Positions 1-5,618 of a DNA stretch of 12,253 nucleotides are shown in pieces (the stretch's first letter is position 1; every line of letters starts with the position of its first letter). The stretch covers positions 1 to 12,253 of the forward strand of contig JASEHO010000037.1 of NCBI GenBank assembly GCA_030018505.1, in the 5' to 3' direction. The DNA comes from a bacterium. GTDB taxonomy: Bacteria > UBA9089 > UBA9088 > JAGUXG01. A program made the translations under genes and the position numbers. The notes beneath the pieces were generated by a model. It was not told the DNA's origin, made no database searches, and saw only the letters and a list, made by a program, of their open reading frames with translations.

Positions 1-9
1 TTTTTGTTC

Positions 10-101
10 TTTGACAACTTAATGGTTATTTTTCATTTGACATAGAATGTCTTTTCTGAGAGCCTAACAATTTTCAAAATCCTATGCATTAAGTTATCAA
101 A
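10..101. repeat. Inverted repeat around the gatA stop codon
   Basis: Bases 10-24 (TTTGACAACTTAATG) match the reverse complement of 87-101 at 14 of 15 positions, with one C/T difference. About 62 bases lie between the arms. The right arm covers the gatA stop codon at 97-99. A smaller hairpin, GACAT-AGA-ATGTC (39-51), sits in the loop, and TTTGACA recurs at 36-42. There is no adjacent T-run on the gatA strand, so this is not a standard intrinsic terminator. Its function is unknown; it may be an RNA 3' structure or a repeat relic. Confidence 0.5.
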
Positions 102-1590
102 TTTCTCTTTCTAATGTTAATGCCTTATTATTATACAACTCTTTTTTTACTCTGTCAAGATATTTCTCCAATGTAAAGGCAATCTTAAAAAGCATTTGTT
201 CATCAAATGGCTTGCAAATTATCTGGAGTCCGATTGGGATGCCCTCTTTTGAAAGGCCGCAGGAAATGCTTATGGCAGGCACACCTGTAAGGTTAATAGT
301 AACGGTATAAATATCTGCCAAATACATTTGTAAGGGATCATCCATCTTTTCTCCAATCTTAAAGGCTGGAAATGGAGAGACAGGGGTTATTAAGGCATCA
401 TATTTTTCAAAGGCTTTATCAAAATCCTGTTTTATCAATGTTCGCACCTTTTGGGCCTTAAGATAATAGGCATCATAATAGCCGGCAGAAAGGGCATAGG
501 TGCCAAGCATTATTCGCCTTTTCACCTCATCACCAAAACCTTCACTCCGAGTCTTCCTGTACATATCCAATAATCTGACTTCTGACTTCTGACTTCTGAC
601 TTCTGCTCTATATCCATATTGCACACCGTCGTATCTGGCCAGATTGGAGCTGGCCTCAGATGCAACCAAAATATAATAACAAGGGATTGCATATTCAGTA
701 TGGGGCATTGAAACATCCTCGCATTGGGCGCCAATTTTTGAAATAAGATCAACAGCCTGAAGAACAACAGATTTTACTTCTGGATTGATTCCTTTGGCAA
801 AATATTCTTTTGGGATTCCGATCTTAATATCTTTTAAGTCTTCTTCTAAAAATTTTAGGTAATCTGGAACATCAATCTTTATAGAGGTAGAATCTGCCGG
901 ATCATAACCACTGATTATCTTCATCAATAATGCCGCATCAGTGACATCTTTGGTTAAGGGTCCAATTTGATCAAAAGAAGAGGCGTGAGCGATAAGACCA
1001 TATCTCGATACCCGTCCATAAGTGGGTTTTAAACCCACAATCCCACAAAATGAAGCAGGCTGGCGTATTGAACCACCGGTATCAGAACCTAAGGATAAAA
1101 TTGTTTCATTGGCGGCTACAGCAGCAGCAGAGCCACCACTCGTTCCTCCTGGCACATAGTCTAAATTATGTGGATTTCTGGTCGGGCCAAAGGCAGAGGT
1201 TTCGCAGGATGAACCCATAGCAAACTCATCCATATTCGTCTTGCCAATAATAATGGCACCAGCATCTTTTAGCTTAGAAATGACAGTGGCGTCATAAGGC
1301 GGGATAAAACCAGTCAATATCTTTGAGCCGCAGGTGGTCAAGATTCCTTTTGTGCAGATGTTGTCCTTTATGGCAATAGGGATGCCAGCAAGGCTTGGCT
1401 TTTCTGAAAGCCCATCAATCCTTTTTGCCTCTTCTAATGCAGAGTCAAAGGTTCTGGTGATATAGGCATTTATCTTTCCATCTTTCTCTTCAATCATGGA
1501 AATGACAGAAAGGACAAGCTCTTCTGCCTTTATCTCTCCTTTCTTTATAAGCTCTATAGCCTGATGGCAGGTTAAGGTGTAGAGTTTCAT
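97..1590 (-). CDS. gatA: Aspartyl/glutamyl-tRNA amidotransferase subunit A (GatA)
   Basis: This is the amidase subunit of GatCAB. It releases ammonia from glutamine to convert Glu-tRNA(Gln) or Asp-tRNA(Asn) to Gln-tRNA or Asn-tRNA in the cytoplasm. The amidase-signature fold spans the whole 497 residues. The catalytic Lys is K75 (IAIKDN), and the nucleophile Ser is S174 in SDTGGSIRQP. The middle, cis-Ser position of the Ser-cisSer-Lys triad is Thr150 (PGGTSGG) rather than the usual Ser. The C-terminal half (KTRSEGFGDEVKRRIMLGTY) is strongly GatA-like. Near residues 325-335 a loop holds EVRSQKSEVR, encoded by a 7-bp tandem repeat, and is about six residues longer than I expect. The ATG start fits the family N-terminus but lacks a Shine-Dalgarno. 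It lies 33 bp downstream of the CBS-PAS gene, so the two are probably co-transcribed. gatB and gatC are not in the window. Confidence 0.96.
   Translation of the reverse strand: MKLYTLTCHQAIELIKKGEIKAEELVLSVISMIEEKDGKINAYITRTFDSALEEAKRIDGLSEKPSLAGIPIAIKDNICTKGILTTCGSKILTGFIPPYDATVISKLKDAGAIIIGKTNMDEFAMGSSCETSAFGPTRNPHNLDYVPGGTSGGSAAAVAANETILSLGSDTGGSIRQPASFCGIVGLKPTYGRVSRYGLIAHASSFDQIGPLTKDVTDAALLMKIISGYDPADSTSIKIDVPDYLKFLEEDLKDIKIGIPKEYFAKGINPEVKSVVLQAVDLISKIGAQCEDVSMPHTEYAIPCYYILVASEASSNLARYDGVQYGYRAEVRSQKSEVRLLDMYRKTRSEGFGDEVKRRIMLGTYALSAGYYDAYYLKAQKVRTLIKQDFDKAFEKYDALITPVSPFPAFKIGEKMDDPLQMYLADIYTVTINLTGVPAISISCGLSKEGIPIGLQIICKPFDEQMLFKIAFTLEKYLDRVKKELYNNKALTLEREI
574..601. repeat. Heptanucleotide tandem repeat (TCTGACT)x4 inside gatA
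   Basis: There are four exact copies of TCTGACT (AGTCAGA on the coding strand), followed by a degenerate fifth copy, TCTGCTC, at 602-608. Three units (21 bp) encode the seven residues SQKSEVR. Because 7 is not a multiple of 3, gaining or losing one or two units would frameshift gatA; only steps of three keep the frame. Confidence 0.93.
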
Positions 1591-1623
1591 TCTATTAAGT
1601 TTACAAATATTCTCAGTATATCT

Positions 1624-2223
1624 TCATTCAGCCTTTCTGATAATATATATGGTGCCATCCACCATAGGTGCGGCATCAAATATTAGACTGCCTATTTTCT
1701 TATTCAAGATAGGTTCTAACTCTAAATTTATAGGAAACACATCAGAGAGATTTCTTCCTTTCTTTCTTCCTTTTTCAATCGCCATAGAAACTGCCGCTGG
1801 ATTGAGATAATTTATCTTTCCAGAGGCATCAACAACGACTACACCAACTAAAAGTTTATCAAATAAGTCAGTGTATTTTGTCTTGATCTCTCCCTCCCAA
1901 GCAGATATAAGCTGTCCCCTCTGCCAAGTATCAACCACCTTACCCTTTTGGTCTATGACTGGAATCTTTTTTGTTCGGCTAAAGTTTTGCAGAAGAAGGT
2001 TAAGTGAGTTTATATTCTCTCGGTCAACAGTATTTAAGTGGTGCTCAATCACCCTTTGTATCCCAATATTCAAATCCTCCATCACCCCAGAGGAAGCGAT
2101 TATATCCTGCCTTGAAATGAAACCAGCAATCTCCTTCTTACTATTCACCACAGGAATGGAGATGGCTGAATATAAAAAGAATAGCCTTATTAACTCTGCT
2201 TTTGTGGTTACTTTTTCTTCCAT
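1624..2223 (-). CDS. Stand-alone CBS-pair plus PAS sensor protein
   Basis: The 199 residues are sensor domains only. Two CBS motifs cover about residues 1-45 (ISIPVVNSKKEIAGFISRQDI) and 65-108 (KKIPVIDQKGKVVDTW). A PAS domain covers about 115-199 (VGVVVVDASGKINYLNPAA). CBS pairs commonly bind adenosyl nucleotides, and PAS domains sense ligands or mediate dimerisation. No kinase, AAA+, HTH or cyclase output domain follows. The protein ends where a PAS fold normally ends, so it looks complete rather than truncated. Similar CBS-PAS input modules occur at the N-terminus of sigma-54 activators and histidine kinases. The ATG has no Shine-Dalgarno; TATTTT (2232-2237) lies 8 bases upstream of it, and an in-frame stop precedes it closely. 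The gene sits between the tRNA pair and gatA on the same strand. Its ligand and partner are unknown. Confidence 0.85.
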   Translation of the reverse strand: MEEKVTTKAELIRLFFLYSAISIPVVNSKKEIAGFISRQDIIASSGVMEDLNIGIQRVIEHHLNTVDRENINSLNLLLQNFSRTKKIPVIDQKGKVVDTWQRGQLISAWEGEIKTKYTDLFDKLLVGVVVVDASGKINYLNPAAVSMAIEKGRKKGRNLSDVFPINLELEPILNKKIGSLIFDAAPMVDGTIYIIRKAE

Positions 2224-2308
2224 AAGATAAGAAAATAGCTTTTAAGATAAGATGTAGATGGATCAAGGGGTGAATCGTAGTAGCAAAATTTTAATGTTAC
2301 AAAAAAGG

Positions 2309-2380
2309 GTGCGGGGGCAGGATTTGAACCTGCGACCTACAGGTTATGAGCCTGTCGAGCTACCACTGCTCCACCCCGCT
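2309..2380 (-). tRNA. Initiator-type tRNA-Met (CAU)
   Basis: The cloverleaf is complete. Acceptor bases GCGGGG/CCCCGC pair, the D-arm is GAGC/GCTC, the anticodon stem-loop is ACAGG-CTCATAA-CCTGT, and the T-arm is GCAGG-TTCAAAT-CCTGC. Initiator hallmarks are an unpaired 1-72 (A1, A72) and the A11:U24 pair. Position 29:41 is A:U, giving AGG/CCU instead of the usual GGG/CCC, and the base after A72 is C. CCA is not encoded; CCC then T6 follows. The elongator tRNA-Met pattern does not fit. It lies 23 bp downstream of tRNA-Leu and is probably co-transcribed with it. Confidence 0.93.
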
Positions 2381-2403
2381 CAATACTATTTGCTCTTTTT
2401 TTC

Positions 2404-2487
2404 TGCCGGGGGTCGGAGTCGAACCGACACGAGGAAAACCTCAGCGGATTTTAAGTCCGCTGCGTCTACCAATTCCGCCACCTCGGC
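2404..2487 (-). tRNA. tRNA-Leu (UAA)
   Basis: This is a class II tRNA with a long variable arm (GAGG-TTTT-CCTC). The anticodon stem-loop is GCGGA-CTTAAAA-TCCGC with anticodon UAA, and the T-arm is GTCGG-TTCGACT-CCGAC. The acceptor GCCGAGG/CCCCGGC has an A5-C68 mismatch. The discriminator is A73, as expected for Leu, and CCA is not encoded. A36-A37-A38 makes it a predicted substrate of the MiaA encoded at 8722-9609. Confidence 0.95.
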
Positions 2488-2502
2488 CATTTATTTTGTA
2501 TA

Positions 2503-2532
2503 AGTTTAGTAACCAAAGAAATAAACTGTCAA
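2503..2532 (-). promoter_or_regulatory. Promoter for the tRNA-Leu/tRNA-Met unit
   Basis: On the minus strand the -35 is TTGACA (2527-2532), an 18-bp spacer follows, and the -10 is TAAACT (2503-2508). The predicted start near 2496 is about 9 bases before the tRNA-Leu 5' end. The -35 is perfect and the -10 matches four of six bases. Confidence 0.65.
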
Positions 2533-2596
2533 GATATTTGTTGTTATTGTACAGCAAAAATGAGTAAAGTGTTACTATCTTTCACAGAATAAATCC

Positions 2597-2625
2597 TTGA
2601 CTTATCTAAAAATTAAAGTTATTAT
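2597..2625 (+). promoter_or_regulatory. Putative promoter upstream of rny
   Basis: TTGACT (2597-2602), a 17-bp spacer and TATTAT (2620-2625) predict a start near 2632. That start would give rny a leader of about 225 nt and place the possible small ORF at 2633 essentially at the 5' end of the transcript. An overlapping TATAAT at 2627-2632 has no matching -35. Confidence 0.6.
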
Positions 2626-2632
2626 ATATAAT

Positions 2633-2713
2633 ATGCAAACAATATTTAGGAAGGAAAAAGATAAGATCCTTACGATATATTCTTTACCACAGGACTTAAA
2701 AATTCCACAGTAA
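2633..2713 (+). CDS. Possible 26-residue leaderless ORF ahead of rny
   Basis: An ATG at 2633 opens a 26-codon frame ending in TAA at 2711-2713. The peptide starts MQTIFRKEKDK and is rich in Lys. The start codon lies within a base or two of the predicted transcription start of the upstream promoter, so translation would be leaderless, as proposed here for other genes. I do not recognise the peptide. Past the A5 run at 2697-2701, another frame stays open to a stop near 2767-2769 (with TVKTYRDLPCLKSVCPS), so this could also be a decayed longer small gene with one base lost. Chance is a serious alternative at this length. Confidence 0.25.
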   Translation: MQTIFRKEKDKILTIYSLPQDLKIPQ

Positions 2714-2761
2714 AAACCTATCGTGATTTACCCTGCCTAAAATCTGTTTGCCCAAGCATAG

Positions 2762-2829
2762 GTGTATAGTTATTAGTGTATAGTTAAAAGTTAGTTTTAT
2801 CCTTATGACTATACACTGTAACACTACAC
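2762..2829 (+). promoter_or_regulatory. Imperfect leader hairpin of rny built from short repeats
   Basis: A perfect 10-bp inverted repeat, AGTGTATAGT (2775-2784) and ACTATACACT (2808-2817), is extended outward by a G-U pair, four pairs (2769-2772 with 2819-2822, one bulged base) and, after a 2x2 internal loop, five more (2762-2766 with 2825-2829). The loop is 23 nt. The left arm contains GTGTATAGTTA twice with a 14-bp period (2762-2772, 2776-2786). The structure ends 13 nt before the rny Shine-Dalgarno. Confidence 0.55.
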
Positions 2830-2842
2830 ACTATTAACTTAT

Positions 2843-2850
2843 AAAGGAGG
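2843..2850 (+). promoter_or_regulatory. Strong Shine-Dalgarno of rny
   Basis: AAAGGAGG ends six bases before the ATG at 2857. It is the best ribosome binding site in the window and fixes the rny start. It also shows that this organism uses an anti-Shine-Dalgarno, although many neighbouring genes lack one. Confidence 0.92.
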
Positions 2851-2856
2851 TTTCAA

Positions 2857-4407
2857 ATGGAAGTAGGAGTATTACTCTTAGTAGGTATAGGTATATTCAG
2901 CCTTATAATAGGAATTCTACTTGGATATTTCGGAAAGAGAAAGGTTGATAAAGCCTTAAAAAAGGACATGGAGATTAAAGTAGAAGAGATTATTGCCTCT
3001 GCCCAAAAAGAGGCAGAGAATCTGAAAGAGAAAAAGGTTTTAGAGGCAAAAGAGATTCTTGCCATTGATCGCGAGAGGATGCAGAAGGAGAACAAGCGCT
3101 GGCAAGAAAATTTGAAGAAGCAAGAGGAAAGGCTAAAGAAAAGGGAGCAAGATACTGATAGAAGGCAGGATGGTATAAGAAAGCAAGAAGAAGGATTAAG
3201 GAGGGCGGAAGATCAAATCAAAAAAAGACAGGAAGAGCTCGTGGATATTAAGAAAAAAGAGATTGAAAGGCTTGAAGAGCTTGCTGGGATAAGCAAAGAT
3301 GAGATAAAGAAGATGTTTATTGGTGAGGTTGAACGGGAGGCAAAGCATGAGGCGGCAAAGATTGTCAAGAAGATAGAGGATTCTGCTGTTGAGGAAGGAG
3401 AGAAAAAGGCAAAGGAGATAGTGGCTCAAGCTGTGACGAGATGTGCCACAGAATATGTTACAGAAAGCACAGTCTCTGTAGTCCCTCTACCATCTGAGGA
3501 TATGAAGGGAAGGGTGATTGGAAGGGAAGGCAGGAATATCAGGGCATTTGAAGAAGCAACAGGGATTGAGCTGATAGTTGATGATACCCCAGAGGCAGTA
3601 ACCCTCTCTGGATATGACCCAGTAAGAAGAGAGATAGCCAGAATTGCTTTAGGCAGACTAATTACCGATGGCAGGATACATCCTGGCAGAATAGAAGAGG
3701 TAGTTAATAGAGCTAATGCTGATGTGGAAAAGGAGATGCAGGAGGCAGCCAAAGAGGCAGTGCTTGGTCTTGGCATCCATGATCTTACCCAAAGGGAGAT
3801 GGAGCTATTGGGAAGACTCAAATTTAGGACAAGCTATGGACAAAATGTTTTACGACATAGCATTGAGGTGGCTCATATTGCTCAGGTGATGGCCTCTGAG
3901 CTTAGACTAAAGAATCTCCACTTAGTAAAGAAAGCCGCACTCCTTCATGACATTGGAAAAGCCGTTGATTCGCAAGTAGAGGGTTCGCATATAGAGATAG
4001 CCGGTGATATCTTAAAGCAGGCAGGAGAGAGCCCAATACTTATAAATGCTGTTATGGCCCACCACGAGGATGTAAAGGCAGAGAGTGTTGAGGCTATCCT
4101 TATCCAGGCGGCTGATGCTGTCTCTGCGGCAAGACCTGGAGCAAGAAGAGAGAATTTGGAAGGATATGTGAAGAGACTTGAAAGATTAGAGAATGTTGCC
4201 ACCTCTTTTGATGGTGTTGAAAAGGCTTATGCTATTCAAGCTGGTAGAGAGATACGGGTTATTGTCAACTCAAATGAAATGGATGATATAAAGACATCGC
4301 AATTAGCCAGAGAGATAGCGAAAAAAGTGGAGTCTGAACTGGAGTATCCTGGTTCAATCAAGGTTACAGTAATTCGCGAAAAAAGGGTAATAGAGTATGC
4401 AAAATAA
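2857..4407 (+). CDS. rny: Ribonuclease Y
   Basis: RNase Y is the membrane-anchored endoribonuclease that starts mRNA decay in bacteria that rely on it instead of RNase E. All family parts are present in 516 residues, a normal length. There is one N-terminal membrane helix (about 4-24), a long charged coiled coil (about 30-195, rich in Lys, Glu and Arg), a KH RNA-binding domain with the GXXG-type loop (GRVIGREGRNIRAFE, 218-232), and an HD domain with the metal-binding pair H364-D365 (LLHDIGKA). The family C-terminal region follows. The AAAGGAGG site and the hydrophobic N-terminus support the start. The gene is transcribed alone and converges with aroE. The hairpin in its leader suggests post-transcriptional control, possibly by its own product; that is inference. 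Confidence 0.97.
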   Translation: MEVGVLLLVGIGIFSLIIGILLGYFGKRKVDKALKKDMEIKVEEIIASAQKEAENLKEKKVLEAKEILAIDRERMQKENKRWQENLKKQEERLKKREQDTDRRQDGIRKQEEGLRRAEDQIKKRQEELVDIKKKEIERLEELAGISKDEIKKMFIGEVEREAKHEAAKIVKKIEDSAVEEGEKKAKEIVAQAVTRCATEYVTESTVSVVPLPSEDMKGRVIGREGRNIRAFEEATGIELIVDDTPEAVTLSGYDPVRREIARIALGRLITDGRIHPGRIEEVVNRANADVEKEMQEAAKEAVLGLGIHDLTQREMELLGRLKFRTSYGQNVLRHSIEVAHIAQVMASELRLKNLHLVKKAALLHDIGKAVDSQVEGSHIEIAGDILKQAGESPILINAVMAHHEDVKAESVEAILIQAADAVSAARPGARRENLEGYVKRLERLENVATSFDGVEKAYAIQAGREIRVIVNSNEMDDIKTSQLAREIAKKVESELEYPGSIKVTVIREKRVIEYAK

Positions 4408-4482
4408 GGGTGTGTTGGAAAGAGAGATTGTCGTCTCTAATCTTTGGTTCTTCGAATTCAGAGAGCCTTATCTGTTGTTTTT

Positions 4483-4523
4483 AAAAACCTTCGGAAGATG
4501 TGATAAATAAAGAAGGGGTTTTT
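4483..4523. terminator. Possible bidirectional terminator between rny and aroE
   Basis: AAAAACCTTC (4483-4492) pairs with GAAGGGGTTTTT (4512-4523) with two bulged bases, around a 19-nt loop. T-runs are available at the 3' side on both strands. The position between two converging genes fits. The GC content of the stem is low and the loop is long, so efficiency may be modest. A 12-bp palindrome GTTTTTAAAAAC (4477-4488) overlaps the left arm. Confidence 0.45.
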
Positions 4524-4590
4524 AATTATAATTTTGGAATAGGCTTGATAATGGATAGGATACGGATGAATAAGTGAGTTGGAGATAGGG

Positions 4591-5436
4591 TTATTGAATT
4601 TTGACTAATTCAGACTTTGCTGCATCCATCATTACATCGGTAGGTGGCATAATATCTGTCCAGGCAGAAAATGATAGGGCAGCTTGATAGACGAGCATAG
4701 CTAAGCCAGAGAGAATCTTTGCCCCTTTTCTTTCTGCATTCTCTAAAAGTCTTGTCTTCTGTGGGTTGTAAATGATGTCATAGACAAGGAGGCCTGCTGG
4801 AATAATATCTGTGTCAATTGGCAGAGGGTCATCTTCTTTCATTCCACAAGGTGTGGCATTAACTAAAAGGTCTATATCCATAATGACAGATGGATCTTTC
4901 ATTTCAAGCACAAGAGTATCAAACCTATCCTTAATATAACTTATCAGCGACTCTTTCCTTTCTTTATTTGCATCAAAAATGTAGAGTGTGTCTGCACCCT
5001 CTCTGGCCAAAGAGATACCTATTGCCTTTCCTGCACCACCTGCACCAATCAAAGCTACCCTCTTCTTGCTTGCTGAAAATCCCGTCTCCTTTAGTGATCT
5101 TATAAACCCTTTTCCGTCTGTGTTGTCGCCAAAAAGACCATCTTCTTTGACCACAATAGTATTTATGGCACCAATAAGCTCTGCTTCAGGAGAGAGTCCA
5201 TCCATATAAGCTAAAGCCTCCACCTTATGGGGTATGGTAATATTCACCCCAGCTATCCCTAAAGGTTTTAAGCCAAAGATTGCTTCCTTAAGATATTTTG
5301 GTTGGACCTCAAAGGGAAGATAGACCCAATTAAGTCCTAGCCAGGAGAATGCAGCAGTATGGATAGACGGAGATATGGTATGGCTCAACGGATAGCCCAT
5401 AAGCCCAACTACCTTTGTCTTGCCTGTTATCTTCAT
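4591..5436 (-). CDS. aroE: Shikimate dehydrogenase (NADP+)
   Basis: AroE reduces 3-dehydroshikimate to shikimate, the step after the dehydratase encoded at the right end of this window. From the chosen ATG there are 281 residues, typical for AroE. The shikimate-binding N-terminus reads PLSHTISPSIH, with Thr20 and Ser22 at the two usual Ser positions. The catalytic Lys is K71 (TIPHK), the substrate-binding Asn is N92 (GAINT), and the catalytic Asp is D107 (NTDGKGF). The NADP-binding loop GAGGAG is at 131-136. A GTG five codons upstream (5451) is open in frame but adds nothing family-like and lies in a repeat tract, so the ATG is preferred. Neither start has a Shine-Dalgarno. I see no clear promoter in the 180 bp upstream. 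Confidence 0.95.
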   Translation of the reverse strand: MKITGKTKVVGLMGYPLSHTISPSIHTAAFSWLGLNWVYLPFEVQPKYLKEAIFGLKPLGIAGVNITIPHKVEALAYMDGLSPEAELIGAINTIVVKEDGLFGDNTDGKGFIRSLKETGFSASKKRVALIGAGGAGKAIGISLAREGADTLYIFDANKERKESLISYIKDRFDTLVLEMKDPSVIMDIDLLVNATPCGMKEDDPLPIDTDIIPAGLLVYDIIYNPQKTRLLENAERKGAKILSGLAMLVYQAALSFSAWTDIMPPTDVMMDAAKSELVKIQ

Positions 5437-5448
5437 ATCTATACAGAG

Positions 5449-5524
5449 CACCAGTCACCAGAACACCAGGGCACCAGAATTTACATTTCCAATTTTACAT
5501 TAGTTCTTCAGTCTCTTAGTTCTT
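5449..5524. repeat. Mosaic of three short repeat families upstream of aroE
   Basis: Three patterns lie side by side. CACCAG occurs four times at 7-8 base intervals (5449, 5456, 5464, 5472). TTTACAT occurs twice, 14 bases apart (5480-5486, 5494-5500). TTAGTTCTT occurs twice, 16 bases apart (5500-5508, 5516-5524). They fill most of the space just upstream of aroE. They are short-period and degenerate, like the arrays in gatA and the rny leader. Confidence 0.7.
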
Positions 5525-5618
5525 AAGTTATTTTTGCGAAAGAAAAGATAAGTATAAAAGTGTATAATGAATAGATTGCTAAATCAAGGGTTTTTTCAAG
5601 CTAGGGCTTATATTGGGC

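Larger units (their letters stand above)
2533..2842. other. Intergenic leader region upstream of rny
   Basis: This stretch lies between the tRNA-Leu promoter and the rny ribosome binding site. It holds a plus-strand promoter (2597-2625), a possible 26-codon ORF (2633-2713) and an imperfect hairpin made of GTGTATAGTTA repeats (2762-2829). I see no conserved RNA family or riboswitch here. Confidence 0.6.

Noticed and set aside
11..70. Two TTGACA hexamers (11-16, 37-42) as plus-strand promoters
   Set aside because: No acceptable -10 lies 16-18 bases downstream of either, and the next plus-strand gene is far away.
574..601. CRISPR-like array
   Set aside because: The units are 7 bp and directly tandem with no spacers; no cas genes are present.
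522..767. Minus-strand frame inside gatA
   Set aside because: It is a shadow of gatA in another frame, kept open partly because the heptamer repeat has no stops.
2301..2306. T6 run after tRNA-Met as an intrinsic terminator
   Set aside because: No separate GC-rich hairpin precedes it; the only stems belong to the tRNA itself.
2258..2567. Two plus-strand reading frames of 73-81 codons
   Set aside because: They run across the tRNA-Met and tRNA-Leu genes on the opposite strand; the RxDLNLRPTGYEP-type peptides are the usual antisense translation of tRNAs.
3426..3821. 131-codon minus-strand frame within rny
   Set aside because: It lies antisense to the conserved KH and HD regions and is Ser-rich, as expected from antisense codons.
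4423..4438. AGAGA/TCTCT hairpin after rny
   Set aside because: It is only five pairs with no following T-run; the larger element at 4483-4523 is the better terminator candidate.
5551..5600. Promoter for aroE or for the plus strand
   Set aside because: TTGATT with TATACA has only a 15-bp spacer, TTGAAA with TCTATT is weak, and the plus-strand TATAAT (5563-5568) has no partner -35.
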